Below, piece by piece: positions 1 through 8,422 of a DNA stretch of 64,000 nucleotides (its first letter is position 1; each line of letters starts with the position of its first letter). Both the position numbers and the translations under genes were made by a program. Below the pieces are notes generated by a model. That model did no database searches, was not told the origin of the DNA, and saw nothing but the letters and a program-made list of their open reading frames with translations. Source of the stretch: Pseudomonadales bacterium (GTDB lineage Bacteria; Pseudomonadota; Gammaproteobacteria; Pseudomonadales; Ketobacteraceae); the NCBI GenBank assembly GCA_002701845.1, contig NZXG01000016.1:1-64000 (forward strand), read 5' to 3'.

Positions 1-40
1 CTTCAAAAGGTAATTTGCGGGTATCTATTTTTTTAGTCAT
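1..40 (-). CDS. N-terminus of an unidentified cargo gene, cut by the window edge
   Basis: Reading the minus strand from position 40, an ATG opens a frame MTKKIDTRKLPFE that runs off the left edge with no stop. Only 13 codons are visible, so no family can be assigned. It lies downstream of the nuclease-helicase gene on the same strand, 34 bp after that gene's stop, which fits a continuing cargo operon. No strong Shine-Dalgarno sequence precedes the ATG. A chance reading frame of this length cannot be excluded. Confidence 0.35.
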   Translation of the reverse strand, partial: MTKKIDTRKLPFE

Positions 41-74
41 CCGCGCATTATATCAGAGATATTACTAAGCCGGG

Positions 75-2273
75 TTAATAATAGCTCTTTAACTTCTTCA
101 AAAACACAGAAACAGAACGGTATTTCTTTATAATCTCATCTCTTTCAGCGTCAGACAGCTTCTTCACGTCTGAACGAGATGACAAAGTATTTCTGTGCTT
201 TTCGATTATCGGGCAAGGAGTGTGAACGTCAGAAGTTAAACTGTTTTCTTCTACATTAGTAGAGATATTCGGCGTAACCTCTCGGATAATCTCACTTATA
301 TCAGGAATCAGTATTTTAATATCTTTCTCACTGAACTCATTTAGATGATTCACAGTAAAGTTAACTGCAATTGCTCTCAAACTAGGCACTATTTTATGAT
401 CTTCATAAAATCCACCTATATATTTTTTCATCCTCAAGATCATTTCCTGTTTGTCAAAGTCGTCATCAAATGCAGCTGTTATATAGCCATAATAAGAGCC
501 AAAATGAGCAGCTATTTGATCTAAGCCTACACCCTCTAGACAATTTTCTACTTTTGAAATATCTGGAATTGACTCATTTAGCTCTTTGTACCGTCGCAGC
601 TTTTCCAATAACAATTCTCGACTATTGAGCTCCAATTTCATATTCTCGATCAATTCGAGGACTTTCGCCGCCTCTTCACTATATTTGACATCCAGTGACC
701 CATCATGAAAAACACTATTTACATCCGGCTCCTCCATATCATCAATTAGATTTTCTTTATCAACTGGCATTCTATCAATAGACCTAGAAAGCTCTTTCAC
801 CTCGTTAAGCCTCTCTAGAGACCCTACAAAATCCAATACATGAACATAGTCTTTATTAGGTGTTTTTCTTAATCCACGCCCTAACTGTTGAAGCCAAATG
901 GTTCTAGAGCCCGTATACCTCATAAAAATGAGTAGATTGGTTTCTGGAATATCAATTCCCTCATTAAATAGGTCACACACCAATATATACTTATAATTTC
1001 CCTCTCTAAAACTTCTAATATTCTCTCTTCTTTCCTGATCCTGCATTTTTGAATGTACGAGAGTAGCTGACCCGAGCTGAAAAAATCCTATAAGGTGGTG
1101 CATGTGGCGAATGTTTCTACAGAATACGATTCCCTTTACTCTCTGTATCCCCTGTTCTTCAACAGTTTTCTCAACAATACGAACAACTTCCTGATCTTTT
1201 TTATGCAAGAATAATTTTTTATCCAAATCAGAAATGGATAGACCACTTTCTAATTGATTAATTTTATCCTGATCAAGATCATCAAGAAGGACGAGATATC
1301 TAGGAAATGCCAACTTCCTATGCTTTAAAGCCCAAACCAAATCGAATTTACCAATATGCCCATCAGCCCCACCAAAAAAAGAGATTACATCTTTGTTGTC
1401 TGCACGATATGGCGTGGCAGTTAAACCAACCAGCAGTTTAGGCTGAAATAGGCTGACCACTTCGGAATAAGTTCTTGCTGCCGTGTGGTGCGCCTCATCG
1501 ACAACAATAAAATCATATGAATTTTTGCATAGATCACCCAGTTGGCCATATAACGTATCAAATGATGCAAACACAAAATCTGTGTCCTCAGGTCTCGTTC
1601 CAGAAAAGCAGGCAGAGAAGCTGTAATTTCCAATACCTAAGACGTTTTTGAATGCTGTAACCGACTGAAGCAAGATTTCTACTTGATGCGCAAGAAAGAG
1701 AATCCTTGGTCGCTCAGCAGACTCTTGAATTAGCCTCTTTATTAGATGAGCTACTGTATAGGTTTTTCCCAAACCTGTAGCCATCTCAATCAAAAGCTTG
1801 TTTTTTCCTGCATTATATTTGTGCAAAGCTTCATCAATGACATCTTGCTGGTACTTTCTTGGTTTAATATCCCGACCAATCTCTGAGTGTTTTACCACCC
1901 AAAGATTCTGCAACTCATCTCGATCAATAAGCTCTACACCCAAGCGCAATGCTCGTGCTTTAACTTCTGAGGTGAAGTATGAATTGGTAACTAATATCTT
2001 GTTAGACACGTTTGCTAATTTAGCGCCTGTAACAAGTTGGTTTAAGGCTTTTACGTCAACGGTAGCGCTCAAGTTCCGTTGTTTAACTTCGATAGCAAAT
2101 TTTCTCTTTCCTTTGTAAGCAAAGATATCCACGCCACCATCACCGTGTTTAAATTCTCTCCCAACTCTTGTAATTTCAGCATCCGACCACCCGGATGCAA
2201 GAAATAGATCTCTAACAAAAATCTCGAAATCTGCAGGTGTTAGCTGGTCAATATCTTTAAAGTCTTTTACCAT
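75..2273 (-). CDS. Restriction-endonuclease-like domain fused to SF2 DEAH helicase (probable defence cargo)
   Basis: This 732-residue protein has two recognisable parts. Residues about 10-120 look like an Mrr/PD-(D/E)xK nuclease fold: DGGVD with Asp49, then an acidic-x-Lys pair (Glu62, Lys64 in IEVKQ) and a following DVKALNQLV helix. Residues about 138-480 form a superfamily 2 helicase: Walker A MATGLGKT at 164-171, DEAH at 259-262, LTATPYR near 284-290 and the arginine-finger motif QQLGRGLRK at 462-470. The last 250 residues match nothing I recognise. The architecture resembles stand-alone restriction-type nuclease-helicases, so cleavage or degradation of foreign DNA is a reasonable inference. 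No methyltransferase or specificity subunit is visible beside it. It follows a small HTH-like gene on the same strand and is probably co-transcribed with it. It is AT-rich, as expected for transferred cargo. Confidence 0.85.
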   Translation of the reverse strand: MVKDFKDIDQLTPADFEIFVRDLFLASGWSDAEITRVGREFKHGDGGVDIFAYKGKRKFAIEVKQRNLSATVDVKALNQLVTGAKLANVSNKILVTNSYFTSEVKARALRLGVELIDRDELQNLWVVKHSEIGRDIKPRKYQQDVIDEALHKYNAGKNKLLIEMATGLGKTYTVAHLIKRLIQESAERPRILFLAHQVEILLQSVTAFKNVLGIGNYSFSACFSGTRPEDTDFVFASFDTLYGQLGDLCKNSYDFIVVDEAHHTAARTYSEVVSLFQPKLLVGLTATPYRADNKDVISFFGGADGHIGKFDLVWALKHRKLAFPRYLVLLDDLDQDKINQLESGLSISDLDKKLFLHKKDQEVVRIVEKTVEEQGIQRVKGIVFCRNIRHMHHLIGFFQLGSATLVHSKMQDQERRENIRSFREGNYKYILVCDLFNEGIDIPETNLLIFMRYTGSRTIWLQQLGRGLRKTPNKDYVHVLDFVGSLERLNEVKELSRSIDRMPVDKENLIDDMEEPDVNSVFHDGSLDVKYSEEAAKVLELIENMKLELNSRELLLEKLRRYKELNESIPDISKVENCLEGVGLDQIAAHFGSYYGYITAAFDDDFDKQEMILRMKKYIGGFYEDHKIVPSLRAIAVNFTVNHLNEFSEKDIKILIPDISEIIREVTPNISTNVEENSLTSDVHTPCPIIEKHRNTLSSRSDVKKLSDAERDEIIKKYRSVSVFLKKLKSYY

Positions 2274-2347
2274 TTCGATAGCCTCTTAGTAGGCCCAAAC
2301 CGTTTAATCACATTATTCAATTTCAATGGCAACGTTTAAAAACGTCG

Positions 2348-2587
2348 TCACAGCTGCTTAGGGTTTAGCCCGGCGGCTTTCAAGCGCTGAGTCAGATTGC
2401 GCATTTTGCTAAATTCGGTGCCAAAGCTGCTCCGCAGACCTACTCCTTCACAGAACTCTTTGGCGGTGATGTTCTTCAGTTCATCGGCATATTTGATCAT
2501 TTGCAGATGAAGTTCAGCGGTGTATTGATTGCGAGGGGCATCTGCCAGGACCTGCTTGATGCGCTCGTAAATCTCGTTTTCGTTCAT
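2348..2587 (-). CDS. Small HTH-like protein, putative regulator of the nuclease-helicase cargo
   Basis: A 79-residue acidic-to-neutral protein with no membrane segment. Residues about 35-75 (ITAKEFCEGVGL through KMRNLTQRLKAAGL) have the helix-turn-helix-like pattern of a small family annotated only as HTH-like proteins. The gene lies 74 bp upstream of the nuclease-helicase start, on the same strand, so the two probably form one cargo operon. A 30-bp palindrome at 2611-2640 lies directly upstream and overlaps a possible -10 box. That suggests, without proving, that this protein binds there and represses its own operon. Other roles, such as a partner subunit or inhibitor of the nuclease, are possible. 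Confidence 0.65.
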   Translation of the reverse strand: MNENEIYERIKQVLADAPRNQYTAELHLQMIKYADELKNITAKEFCEGVGLRSSFGTEFSKMRNLTQRLKAAGLNPKQL

Positions 2588-2610
2588 TTTTTAGCCTGCG
2601 CGACAATGAC

Positions 2611-2640
2611 ATCTAGATAATTTAGCTAATTTATATAGAT
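2611..2640. promoter_or_regulatory. 30-bp near-perfect palindrome, probable operator of the cargo operon
   Basis: The 30 bases match their own reverse complement at 26 positions. The centre is AGCT at 2624-2627 and the outermost five bases, ATCTA/TAGAT, match perfectly. It lies 24 bp upstream of the start codon of the HTH-like gene (2587). On the minus strand TTGTCC (2657-2662) and TCTATA (2634-2639), separated by 17 bp, could be the -35 and -10 boxes, which places the -10 inside the palindrome. This is the layout of an autoregulatory operator. The binding protein is inferred, not shown. Confidence 0.6.
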
Positions 2641-2751
2641 AGAATGAATTGTACAAGGACAAAAAGGCAGTTTTTGATCAATGCCATAATATCAACTGCA
2701 TGCTTGACCACGCCCAGGAGAAACCAGGACTTACTAAGGTATGAGATAGAG

Positions 2752-4224
2752 TTAAGCCATATTGTTGATTTTAAAACCAAAGAATTGGCTTAGGCTTGCT
2801 GTGCTATCAACGTCGGCAGCAACGCTATACTGGAGTTCGCCACTCTGCATAGCCATAACAAGTTGGACAATTGAGTACCCCTGGCGCTGAACACCAGCCA
2901 TAGATAAGGCACCCGAAGGAGGCTCTGACTTGCGAGCATTGCTCCGCAGTACACTAATCAGGTCCAGGCAGCCTAGTTTATCGACAACCCAGTCGCGATT
3001 CAGGCTATCCGGTTTCTGTATTGCCCGGATAGCTCCTGCATCCAGGAGCTGTTTGAGTTGGTACCGAGTTACCTCAAGAGCTTCGCAGGCTTCCGCCATC
3101 GTCCAGTTTGAAGATATTTCATTCGCGAGCGCTTCCACCTGATCCCGCTGATAATGCGCCTTACCTTTGAAAACAATCGGCGTGATACGTCCCTGCTGAA
3201 CAAGCTTATCAATCCTTTCGAGGCGAGATCCCAGTATACGGGCAGCTTCTTTTTTGGAGATAATATTTCGCGCTGTTGACGCTAGCTGTATTCGGGTGAT
3301 CCGCTCCGGCTCCAAAACGCCAGGCCAATATTCCTCGATGTATCGATCAAATTCAGCCTTAATGCGAGCGATACCCCGATTCTCTTGTTGCCGATGTAAA
3401 CGTTCGTAAAGATCTCTAAAGTGCTTGTTTAGGCCAGCTTGACCTTTGCTGCTCATTGGTCGGTCAACATACTGGCTTAGCAGCGAATAGAAGCTGTCTG
3501 GCCAAGCTTGCAGCGTTTGCCATACATTTTCGTAAACATGGGCCAATTCATAGCTTTGCAGCGCAACAGGGTTAAATGATCCGGCCAGCAATCGAGCTTG
3601 ATAATGTGCGATAAAGTGAATCAGGCTAAGCACTTCCCTAAACTCCAACCCCATTAGCACAACAGGGCTTGAGCAGCCTGGCTGTTTACCAGCCAGTAGC
3701 GCTTCGATGTGCAGGCATTGTTGTATTGAACTCGACGGTGCATGTGCTCCGGCCGTTTTTATTGGGCAATCTCCTCCATCAAACCGGTTTAGATACTGAC
3801 GGTACCAACCGAGGTTTTTGCCAGTAGCGGGGTTTTGATCTACCAAAATACTTTTGTGTCTGGAACAAGCCACCACAGGAAGTAAAGCCCATTGGTATTT
3901 ACAGTAACCTAGCTCTTCTAGACATTCCGGACAAACTCGTGGACTCTTTACAAGGATATAGGGGGTATCTATAACTCGCTGAAAAGAACGATACACCGGT
4001 GTAATTTTTGATTGGTATTCCGACAACCCTAAAGTTGATAATAGTGGCGCTGCATCACATTCCCCAGATAACAACTGATGGATAGGTGCGCGATTATTTT
4101 TCCAATTCAGCCCTGCATAATGTAAAAGATGTCCGATATGCTTAAAGCCATTTTGCTCAGATACTCTTATGAGATAGCTCACCAAGCACTCGTCGGATCG
4201 CGGCGCAGGTTTTGCCAAGAGCAT
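2752..4224 (-). CDS. tniQ: TniQ-family target selector, TnsD-sized
   Basis: A 490-residue TniQ protein. The N-terminus has the family pattern (P-x-D/E-x-C-L-x-S-Y-L-x-R-x-x-x-x-N-G near residues 8-26). A zinc-finger motif follows: CPEC at 98-101, then W-x-L-x-P-x-V-x-A-C-S-x-H with Cys120 and His123. The usual second CxxC pair of longer TniQ zinc ribbons is not evident. The C-terminal 170 residues contain two helix-turn-helix-like stretches (ISKKEAARILGS and MAEACEALEVTRYQL), suitable for sequence-specific DNA binding. Its length is close to that of Tn7 TnsD, which binds the 3' end of glmS and recruits TnsC. Since the element sits at the 3' end of parE, this protein is the best candidate for the parE-recognising selector. 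That is inference from position and size. It is the last tns gene and ends 164 bp before the cargo operon. Confidence 0.87.
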   Translation of the reverse strand: MLLAKPAPRSDECLVSYLIRVSEQNGFKHIGHLLHYAGLNWKNNRAPIHQLLSGECDAAPLLSTLGLSEYQSKITPVYRSFQRVIDTPYILVKSPRVCPECLEELGYCKYQWALLPVVACSRHKSILVDQNPATGKNLGWYRQYLNRFDGGDCPIKTAGAHAPSSSIQQCLHIEALLAGKQPGCSSPVVLMGLEFREVLSLIHFIAHYQARLLAGSFNPVALQSYELAHVYENVWQTLQAWPDSFYSLLSQYVDRPMSSKGQAGLNKHFRDLYERLHRQQENRGIARIKAEFDRYIEEYWPGVLEPERITRIQLASTARNIISKKEAARILGSRLERIDKLVQQGRITPIVFKGKAHYQRDQVEALANEISSNWTMAEACEALEVTRYQLKQLLDAGAIRAIQKPDSLNRDWVVDKLGCLDLISVLRSNARKSEPPSGALSMAGVQRQGYSIVQLVMAMQSGELQYSVAADVDSTASLSQFFGFKINNMA

Positions 4225-4278
4225 GAGAATTAAATCTCTACCTACACCAACCGACCTGCTGTTAACAGCAAGTGGCGC

Positions 4279-4809
4279 TTAAATTCTTGTAAAAGCTCGA
4301 TGAGATGCATATATCCTTGGTACGGACTCTTCATCTCGCTCTTCTTTTGACAGAATATCAGCATAATAAAGCCCCTCCTTTAAAGGCGAAAAATTCAACC
4401 CAAGCTTCTTTACAGAACACATCATCAGCCCACAATAGCTTGCTCTGTTATCTTGGAACTGGTTCCGTGGTGAATCAAACAAACCCCGAACTGAAACCAA
4501 CTGGTGGCATCTGGCCTTATCAGGAAGGTCCCAGTCCCAATTCTTCGGTTCCATGTACAAGCATCGAAAGCATTGAGGCCTCTGTACCACAGCTGATGGG
4601 ACATCATCAATTCCGAGCTCTATAAAACGGCCGGAAATAATTCTTACTAAACCACTATAACTGCAACAAACGTAGTACTTTTTCTTTGACGAATTGATCA
4701 AGAATCTTTTAAATCGACCAACATCATTAAATCCATTCTTATACGACAAATCACTTAGATAATCGCCAAACCCTTGCTGATCATTTGGCTTGCTTCTATC
4801 CAGTAACAT
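4279..4809 (-). CDS. Short TniQ-like protein
   Basis: A 176-residue protein between tnsC and the long tniQ. Its N-terminus (G-F-G-D-Y-L-S-D-L-x-x-x-N-G-F near residues 13-27) matches the TniQ entry motif. A reduced finger follows: C80-x2-C83, then Cys101-His102 adjacent instead of the usual C-x-x-H spacing. It lacks the long C-terminal region of TnsD-type proteins. A good Shine-Dalgarno (GAGG) lies about 5 bp before the ATG at 4809, so it looks expressed rather than decayed. It is close in size to the short TniQ proteins that work with Cas12k in type V-K CRISPR-associated transposons, and a short-plus-long TniQ pair recalls type I-B systems. No cas gene is in the window, so its partner is unknown. 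It could be a second selector, an adaptor between TnsC and the long TniQ, or a remnant. Confidence 0.65.
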   Translation of the reverse strand: MLLDRSKPNDQQGFGDYLSDLSYKNGFNDVGRFKRFLINSSKKKYYVCCSYSGLVRIISGRFIELGIDDVPSAVVQRPQCFRCLYMEPKNWDWDLPDKARCHQLVSVRGLFDSPRNQFQDNRASYCGLMMCSVKKLGLNFSPLKEGLYYADILSKEERDEESVPRIYASHRAFTRI

Positions 4810-4845
4810 TTTTCCTCACATGAAATATTTACATACGCGGGCTAA

Positions 4846-5844
4846 TCAGCCTGTCAAACAATAGATTTTGTTGTCTTTCAGTATTCCATATTCAATGTAC
4901 TCAGCGTTTACTATTGCGTTTTTATTTGCACGACTGCCAAAACTCCAGTCCGAATGAACCACCAGCTCCCTCAATACAAGCTTTTCTATTGGCAACTTGA
5001 ATGCATTGAAATCATCTTCAACGCCATAACGACGAACTACATTCGCAAATAGTTGAATGCTGATCTTTTTACCCTCCATATCTGAGAGTATAAATGCATC
5101 ACAGACCAGATTTGCTGTAGCAGCCAGATTACCGCTGGTTGCAGCAAAGCATCGTAATGCAAAGGAAACGTCTTCTATTTTTAAATTTTTCGATATTCCA
5201 TAGTGGTCGCCCAAAAACTTCAACAGTCGCCTGTAATCATCTCTCGTTTCTTTTTGACTTACTCGATATGGCGGAATAACGTAATGATACGCAATCCGAC
5301 GCTTGAGCTGCCGATTCGAATCAACCAGATATCTACTCCAAGGCATCCCCATAAAAACAATCGGAATCTCTGTGTCATTAATCAGATCTTTAAAAAGGTC
5401 GGCAATTCCAGTAACGACTTTGGCACTACGTCGTTCAATAATCACCTGGATTTCATCAAGAATGAGCAACTCAAGGCCAACAGTATTTATGAGAATAATC
5501 AACCGTGCATACAGCTCTCCCTTATTTCTTGCGCCGCGCCCTTGCTGGGGATCGCCTATAGCTACCAATAGAGATCTCAAGAATTCTTCTGGCGTTGCTA
5601 CTGAGCGCAATTCATAATGAAGGACTGGTATGTGTGTTCTTTCTTCATCCTCAACAACCGGATGATTTTTCACATAGTTTTTCGCCAATTCACTTTTTCC
5701 GCTTCCTGACTCACCGGTTAACAACAAGCACGACGCCACCCCATAGTGCTTTTTCTTATGGCGCAGCGAATCAAAGAGATTGATCATGTCAGTTAAAAAA
5801 GGATTTTTTATGAACGGGCGCTCTAGAATTTTATGAGCCATCAT
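4846..5844 (-). CDS. tnsC: TnsC/TniB-type AAA+ ATPase, transposition regulator
   Basis: A 332-residue AAA+ protein with Walker A GESGSGKS (residues 44-51) and Walker B LLILDE (126-131), followed by a sensor-like VFMGMP segment. The family forms ATP-dependent filaments or rings on DNA that connect the target selector (TniQ/TnsD) to the TnsA-TnsB transposase and mediate target immunity. I place the start at ATG 5844, not the upstream TTG at 5856. GGAG lies 6 bp before this ATG, and ATG overlaps the tnsB stop codon as ATGA, the usual sign of translational coupling. It is followed by the short tniQ after 36 bp. At this length it is closer to TniB-type ATPases than to the 555-residue Tn7 TnsC. Confidence 0.9.
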   Translation of the reverse strand: MMAHKILERPFIKNPFLTDMINLFDSLRHKKKHYGVASCLLLTGESGSGKSELAKNYVKNHPVVEDEERTHIPVLHYELRSVATPEEFLRSLLVAIGDPQQGRGARNKGELYARLIILINTVGLELLILDEIQVIIERRSAKVVTGIADLFKDLINDTEIPIVFMGMPWSRYLVDSNRQLKRRIAYHYVIPPYRVSQKETRDDYRRLLKFLGDHYGISKNLKIEDVSFALRCFAATSGNLAATANLVCDAFILSDMEGKKISIQLFANVVRRYGVEDDFNAFKLPIEKLVLRELVVHSDWSFGSRANKNAIVNAEYIEYGILKDNKIYCLTG

Positions 5845-7757
5845 TCTACGCTCCAACCACCCAGATCAAGATCATCATCAGAGCCTTCGAACTCCACTTG
5901 CATAGCTTGCCTGGAATTATCTACCACTAATTTTATGTCGCTGACACCAATTTTCTCTGATCTGGCAGCTTTCGACGTCGTCACCTGGTTTTTTCTCCGG
6001 GAATTTCTGGCATGAAACTCCTCTCGTTCTTTCGACAGCTTGACCCTGGCTTTCTGAAGATCCAGGTTATCCAGCTTGGATTTACCGGTTGCCCTGGCTG
6101 CCTCTCTTACCTTCCCATGCTCGTATGCCGATAGGCCTGATGCATATTCAAAATTTTCACTTTCGATCTTCAGATATACTTTGTTGACAGAATCGAGCAC
6201 CAAAATATAACCGATATCAAAGGGGTTATACTTAATGGTGACTGTTCCTGGACCATCCCTGCGGTACAGATCTTTTAAAAGATTGGAGTTGTAATCCAGC
6301 ACAAACTTTCTGATTCCACCTTTGCTTAGTTCGCGCGTTTCGGTCGCCATGAGAATTGGCGTAATCTCCATTTCATCCTCAACAGGAACCGGAAAATCAC
6401 GCTCTGAATCTGTCCATAATTCATACGGTGTCATGCCCAAACTCTCGACCGGAATGTGGTGGTAGACTTTGGTTATCCAGTCAACAAGATATCCTTTAAA
6501 CTCCGAGAACGTAATCGTTGCTTCCTGTCTGCCATCATAAGTATCGCCGCACTTGCCTACCTTTCGAACCACTCCAGGCAAATCATCCAATACCATAGAA
6601 TTCACAATGCCAAAGAATCGTTCTACTCGACTTTTATAGTTACCCTTTCGTATTGGGCAATACTGAAACAACGAACCTATTTCATCTGCGACAGCGCTGA
6701 AGTTTCTTCCCCAAAATTCATTGCCATTGTCCGTTACAAGCGTAGTGGGTATTCCGTGGGCAGGCCATGCGCCATCCGAACCGACTGCTTCCATAAAAGC
6801 ATCTTTCGGTAAAAATGCATTGATACAAGCGATACAAACTGATGCAAACGATGGCTTTTCAAACGATAGCTGAAAGCCTAGAACCATATGAGAGTAGTGG
6901 TCGATGAGAACGGTAATATTTGGTCTGCCCAACAGGGTTTTGTGATCGTCATGGAGCACGTGAATATCTAACAGGGTGTGATCTATTTCAACCCGTTCAA
7001 GGACTCTGGTAGTTTCTATTCCACTTTCGGAGCTGGCCAACTCCGCCTGTAGAGTTCTTATTCCCTGTCGCGCTTTCTGCTTTGACTGATAACTTGCTTC
7101 TAAAACACGAGATTGTACAGTGAGATAATTTGGAACCTTCAGCTGCTCGCCAGGATGATCCAAATTGTGCTCGATAATTTTATCCTCAACATTGCGATAG
7201 ACTGATGCCATTGAAGGCTGGCTCTTGTTGAAATATCGCTTGGCGGCCTCTTTTATAATTTGCAGCACCTTTTGATCAATTTTAGGCTCTCGATCACCTT
7301 TAAAACGGTGCCGTGGATACAAACCACGCATCTTGCTGCCAGACTCGACAAAACTCTTATACCAACTTCTTACAGACTGCCAGTGTGGCGGTTTTTCACT
7401 AAGCTCTGACGCGACTTCAAGAATGATCTGCCCAGAACTCTTTTCCGTTATTTTTGTAACGCCGCGCTCGGTCAATCTCTTGATGTATTTATATTTCCGG
7501 TTGGTCTCTTTCTGTTCTTTTTCGGTGAGATCCGTAAACTTCAGTTCACCAAAGTCACGCGACTCCGCTAGAAACCTAGCACCACCAGACTTATAAATAT
7601 CGTCAAGATCTTTTCTGCCAACGCTAATACTTGCCCCAGTTGATACATCCGCAAGAATTACTTCGCTTTTTCCAGCAGATCTGATGATCGCCCGGTGACA
7701 AGGTTTAGCGCCGCTGAACTCGACAATGACACCTTCTTCCCACAAATCAATGGACAT
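5841..7757 (-). CDS. tnsB: TnsB/TniA-type DDE transposase
   Basis: A 638-residue retroviral-integrase-fold transposase. The catalytic triad is visible: Asp259 in VEIDHTLLDI, Asp343 in VTDNGNEF and Glu379 in SRVERFFG. N-terminal HTH-type regions precede the core (residues about 80-210). A C-terminal beta domain and a charged tail (RKNQVTTSKAARSEK...) follow, like the tail that contacts TnsC in this family. TnsB binds the repeated sites in both ends, joins the 3' ends to the target and produces the 5-bp target duplication. The gene overlaps tnsA by 11 bp and tnsC by 4 bp, so the three are translationally coupled. All catalytic residues are present and the frame is uninterrupted, so the element may still be active. 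Confidence 0.93.
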   Translation of the reverse strand: MSIDLWEEGVIVEFSGAKPCHRAIIRSAGKSEVILADVSTGASISVGRKDLDDIYKSGGARFLAESRDFGELKFTDLTEKEQKETNRKYKYIKRLTERGVTKITEKSSGQIILEVASELSEKPPHWQSVRSWYKSFVESGSKMRGLYPRHRFKGDREPKIDQKVLQIIKEAAKRYFNKSQPSMASVYRNVEDKIIEHNLDHPGEQLKVPNYLTVQSRVLEASYQSKQKARQGIRTLQAELASSESGIETTRVLERVEIDHTLLDIHVLHDDHKTLLGRPNITVLIDHYSHMVLGFQLSFEKPSFASVCIACINAFLPKDAFMEAVGSDGAWPAHGIPTTLVTDNGNEFWGRNFSAVADEIGSLFQYCPIRKGNYKSRVERFFGIVNSMVLDDLPGVVRKVGKCGDTYDGRQEATITFSEFKGYLVDWITKVYHHIPVESLGMTPYELWTDSERDFPVPVEDEMEITPILMATETRELSKGGIRKFVLDYNSNLLKDLYRRDGPGTVTIKYNPFDIGYILVLDSVNKVYLKIESENFEYASGLSAYEHGKVREAARATGKSKLDNLDLQKARVKLSKEREEFHARNSRRKNQVTTSKAARSEKIGVSDIKLVVDNSRQAMQVEFEGSDDDLDLGGWSVE

Positions 7758-8379
7758 TGAATCTCACCTCCGTCGACATTGTCAGTTCTTCCGAGCGCAT
7801 ATCAAACGTTAAGAACCCTAATGCTAGCCAAGAGTAAATTTCTCTCAGGCTTGCCTTATCTCCGAGCTTCGCAATTAAGCGGGATAGAGGCATCGCCAAA
7901 CTTATGAGTTCAGCGCACCGATGAAGATTTCGTACATCCAAGGTGGGACGCTTTCTGTATTGATAAAGCTTTTCGTAGTTTGATAGTAGTGGTCTCTGGT
8001 AGATCTCTGTTTCATCAACCAGCAAGAAACTTGCACCAGTGTTTTCTAGCGATTCTTCGAAACCAGCGAAAAGTTCTTGGTAATGCTCGCTCTTGGCTCG
8101 CTCAGATGGTTTCACCTCGACATATTTTCGGCCACCTGATACGTATCGCACTTCAAAATCCGGCGTGTAGGTACGTAGTTCAGCGCCGACGGAAACCGTG
8201 AATGTTCGAGGCTGTGGAAAATATTCCTCAACGCTCGAATCAAATTCGAGATAGAGGCAATATTTTGATTCCAGAATGGATTCTACGAGGATGGATTTTC
8301 CACCATTCGCCTTAACCGGCGGAAAACGAACGATGTTTTTGACAGCAGATCTTTTGAGCTTGCGAGCTGGGGTGTTCAT
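7747..8379 (-). CDS. tnsA: TnsA-type endonuclease, 5'-end cleavage subunit
   Basis: A 210-residue protein from ATG 8379. An in-frame ATG at 8400 would add seven residues, but the shorter form begins with the basic PARKLKRSAVKN stretch typical of the family. The nuclease core shows Glu34/Glu37 (VESILES), Asp74 in YTPDFEV and Lys90 in YVEVKPS, the restriction-enzyme-like E-D-K set. In Tn7, TnsA cuts the 5' ends so that the element is excised and moves by cut-and-paste, unlike TnsA-lacking relatives that replicate through cointegrates. The C-terminal domain would contact TnsB and TnsC. The gene begins about 45 bp inside the first TnsB-like repeat, so its promoter probably overlaps the transposon end. 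Confidence 0.9.
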   Translation of the reverse strand: MNTPARKLKRSAVKNIVRFPPVKANGGKSILVESILESKYCLYLEFDSSVEEYFPQPRTFTVSVGAELRTYTPDFEVRYVSGGRKYVEVKPSERAKSEHYQELFAGFEESLENTGASFLLVDETEIYQRPLLSNYEKLYQYRKRPTLDVRNLHRCAELISLAMPLSRLIAKLGDKASLREIYSWLALGFLTFDMRSEELTMSTEVRFNVH

Positions 8380-8422
8380 GTAAAGGCGTATCCAAAGCAT
8401 CCTTGCTCAAACTATACGCCAC

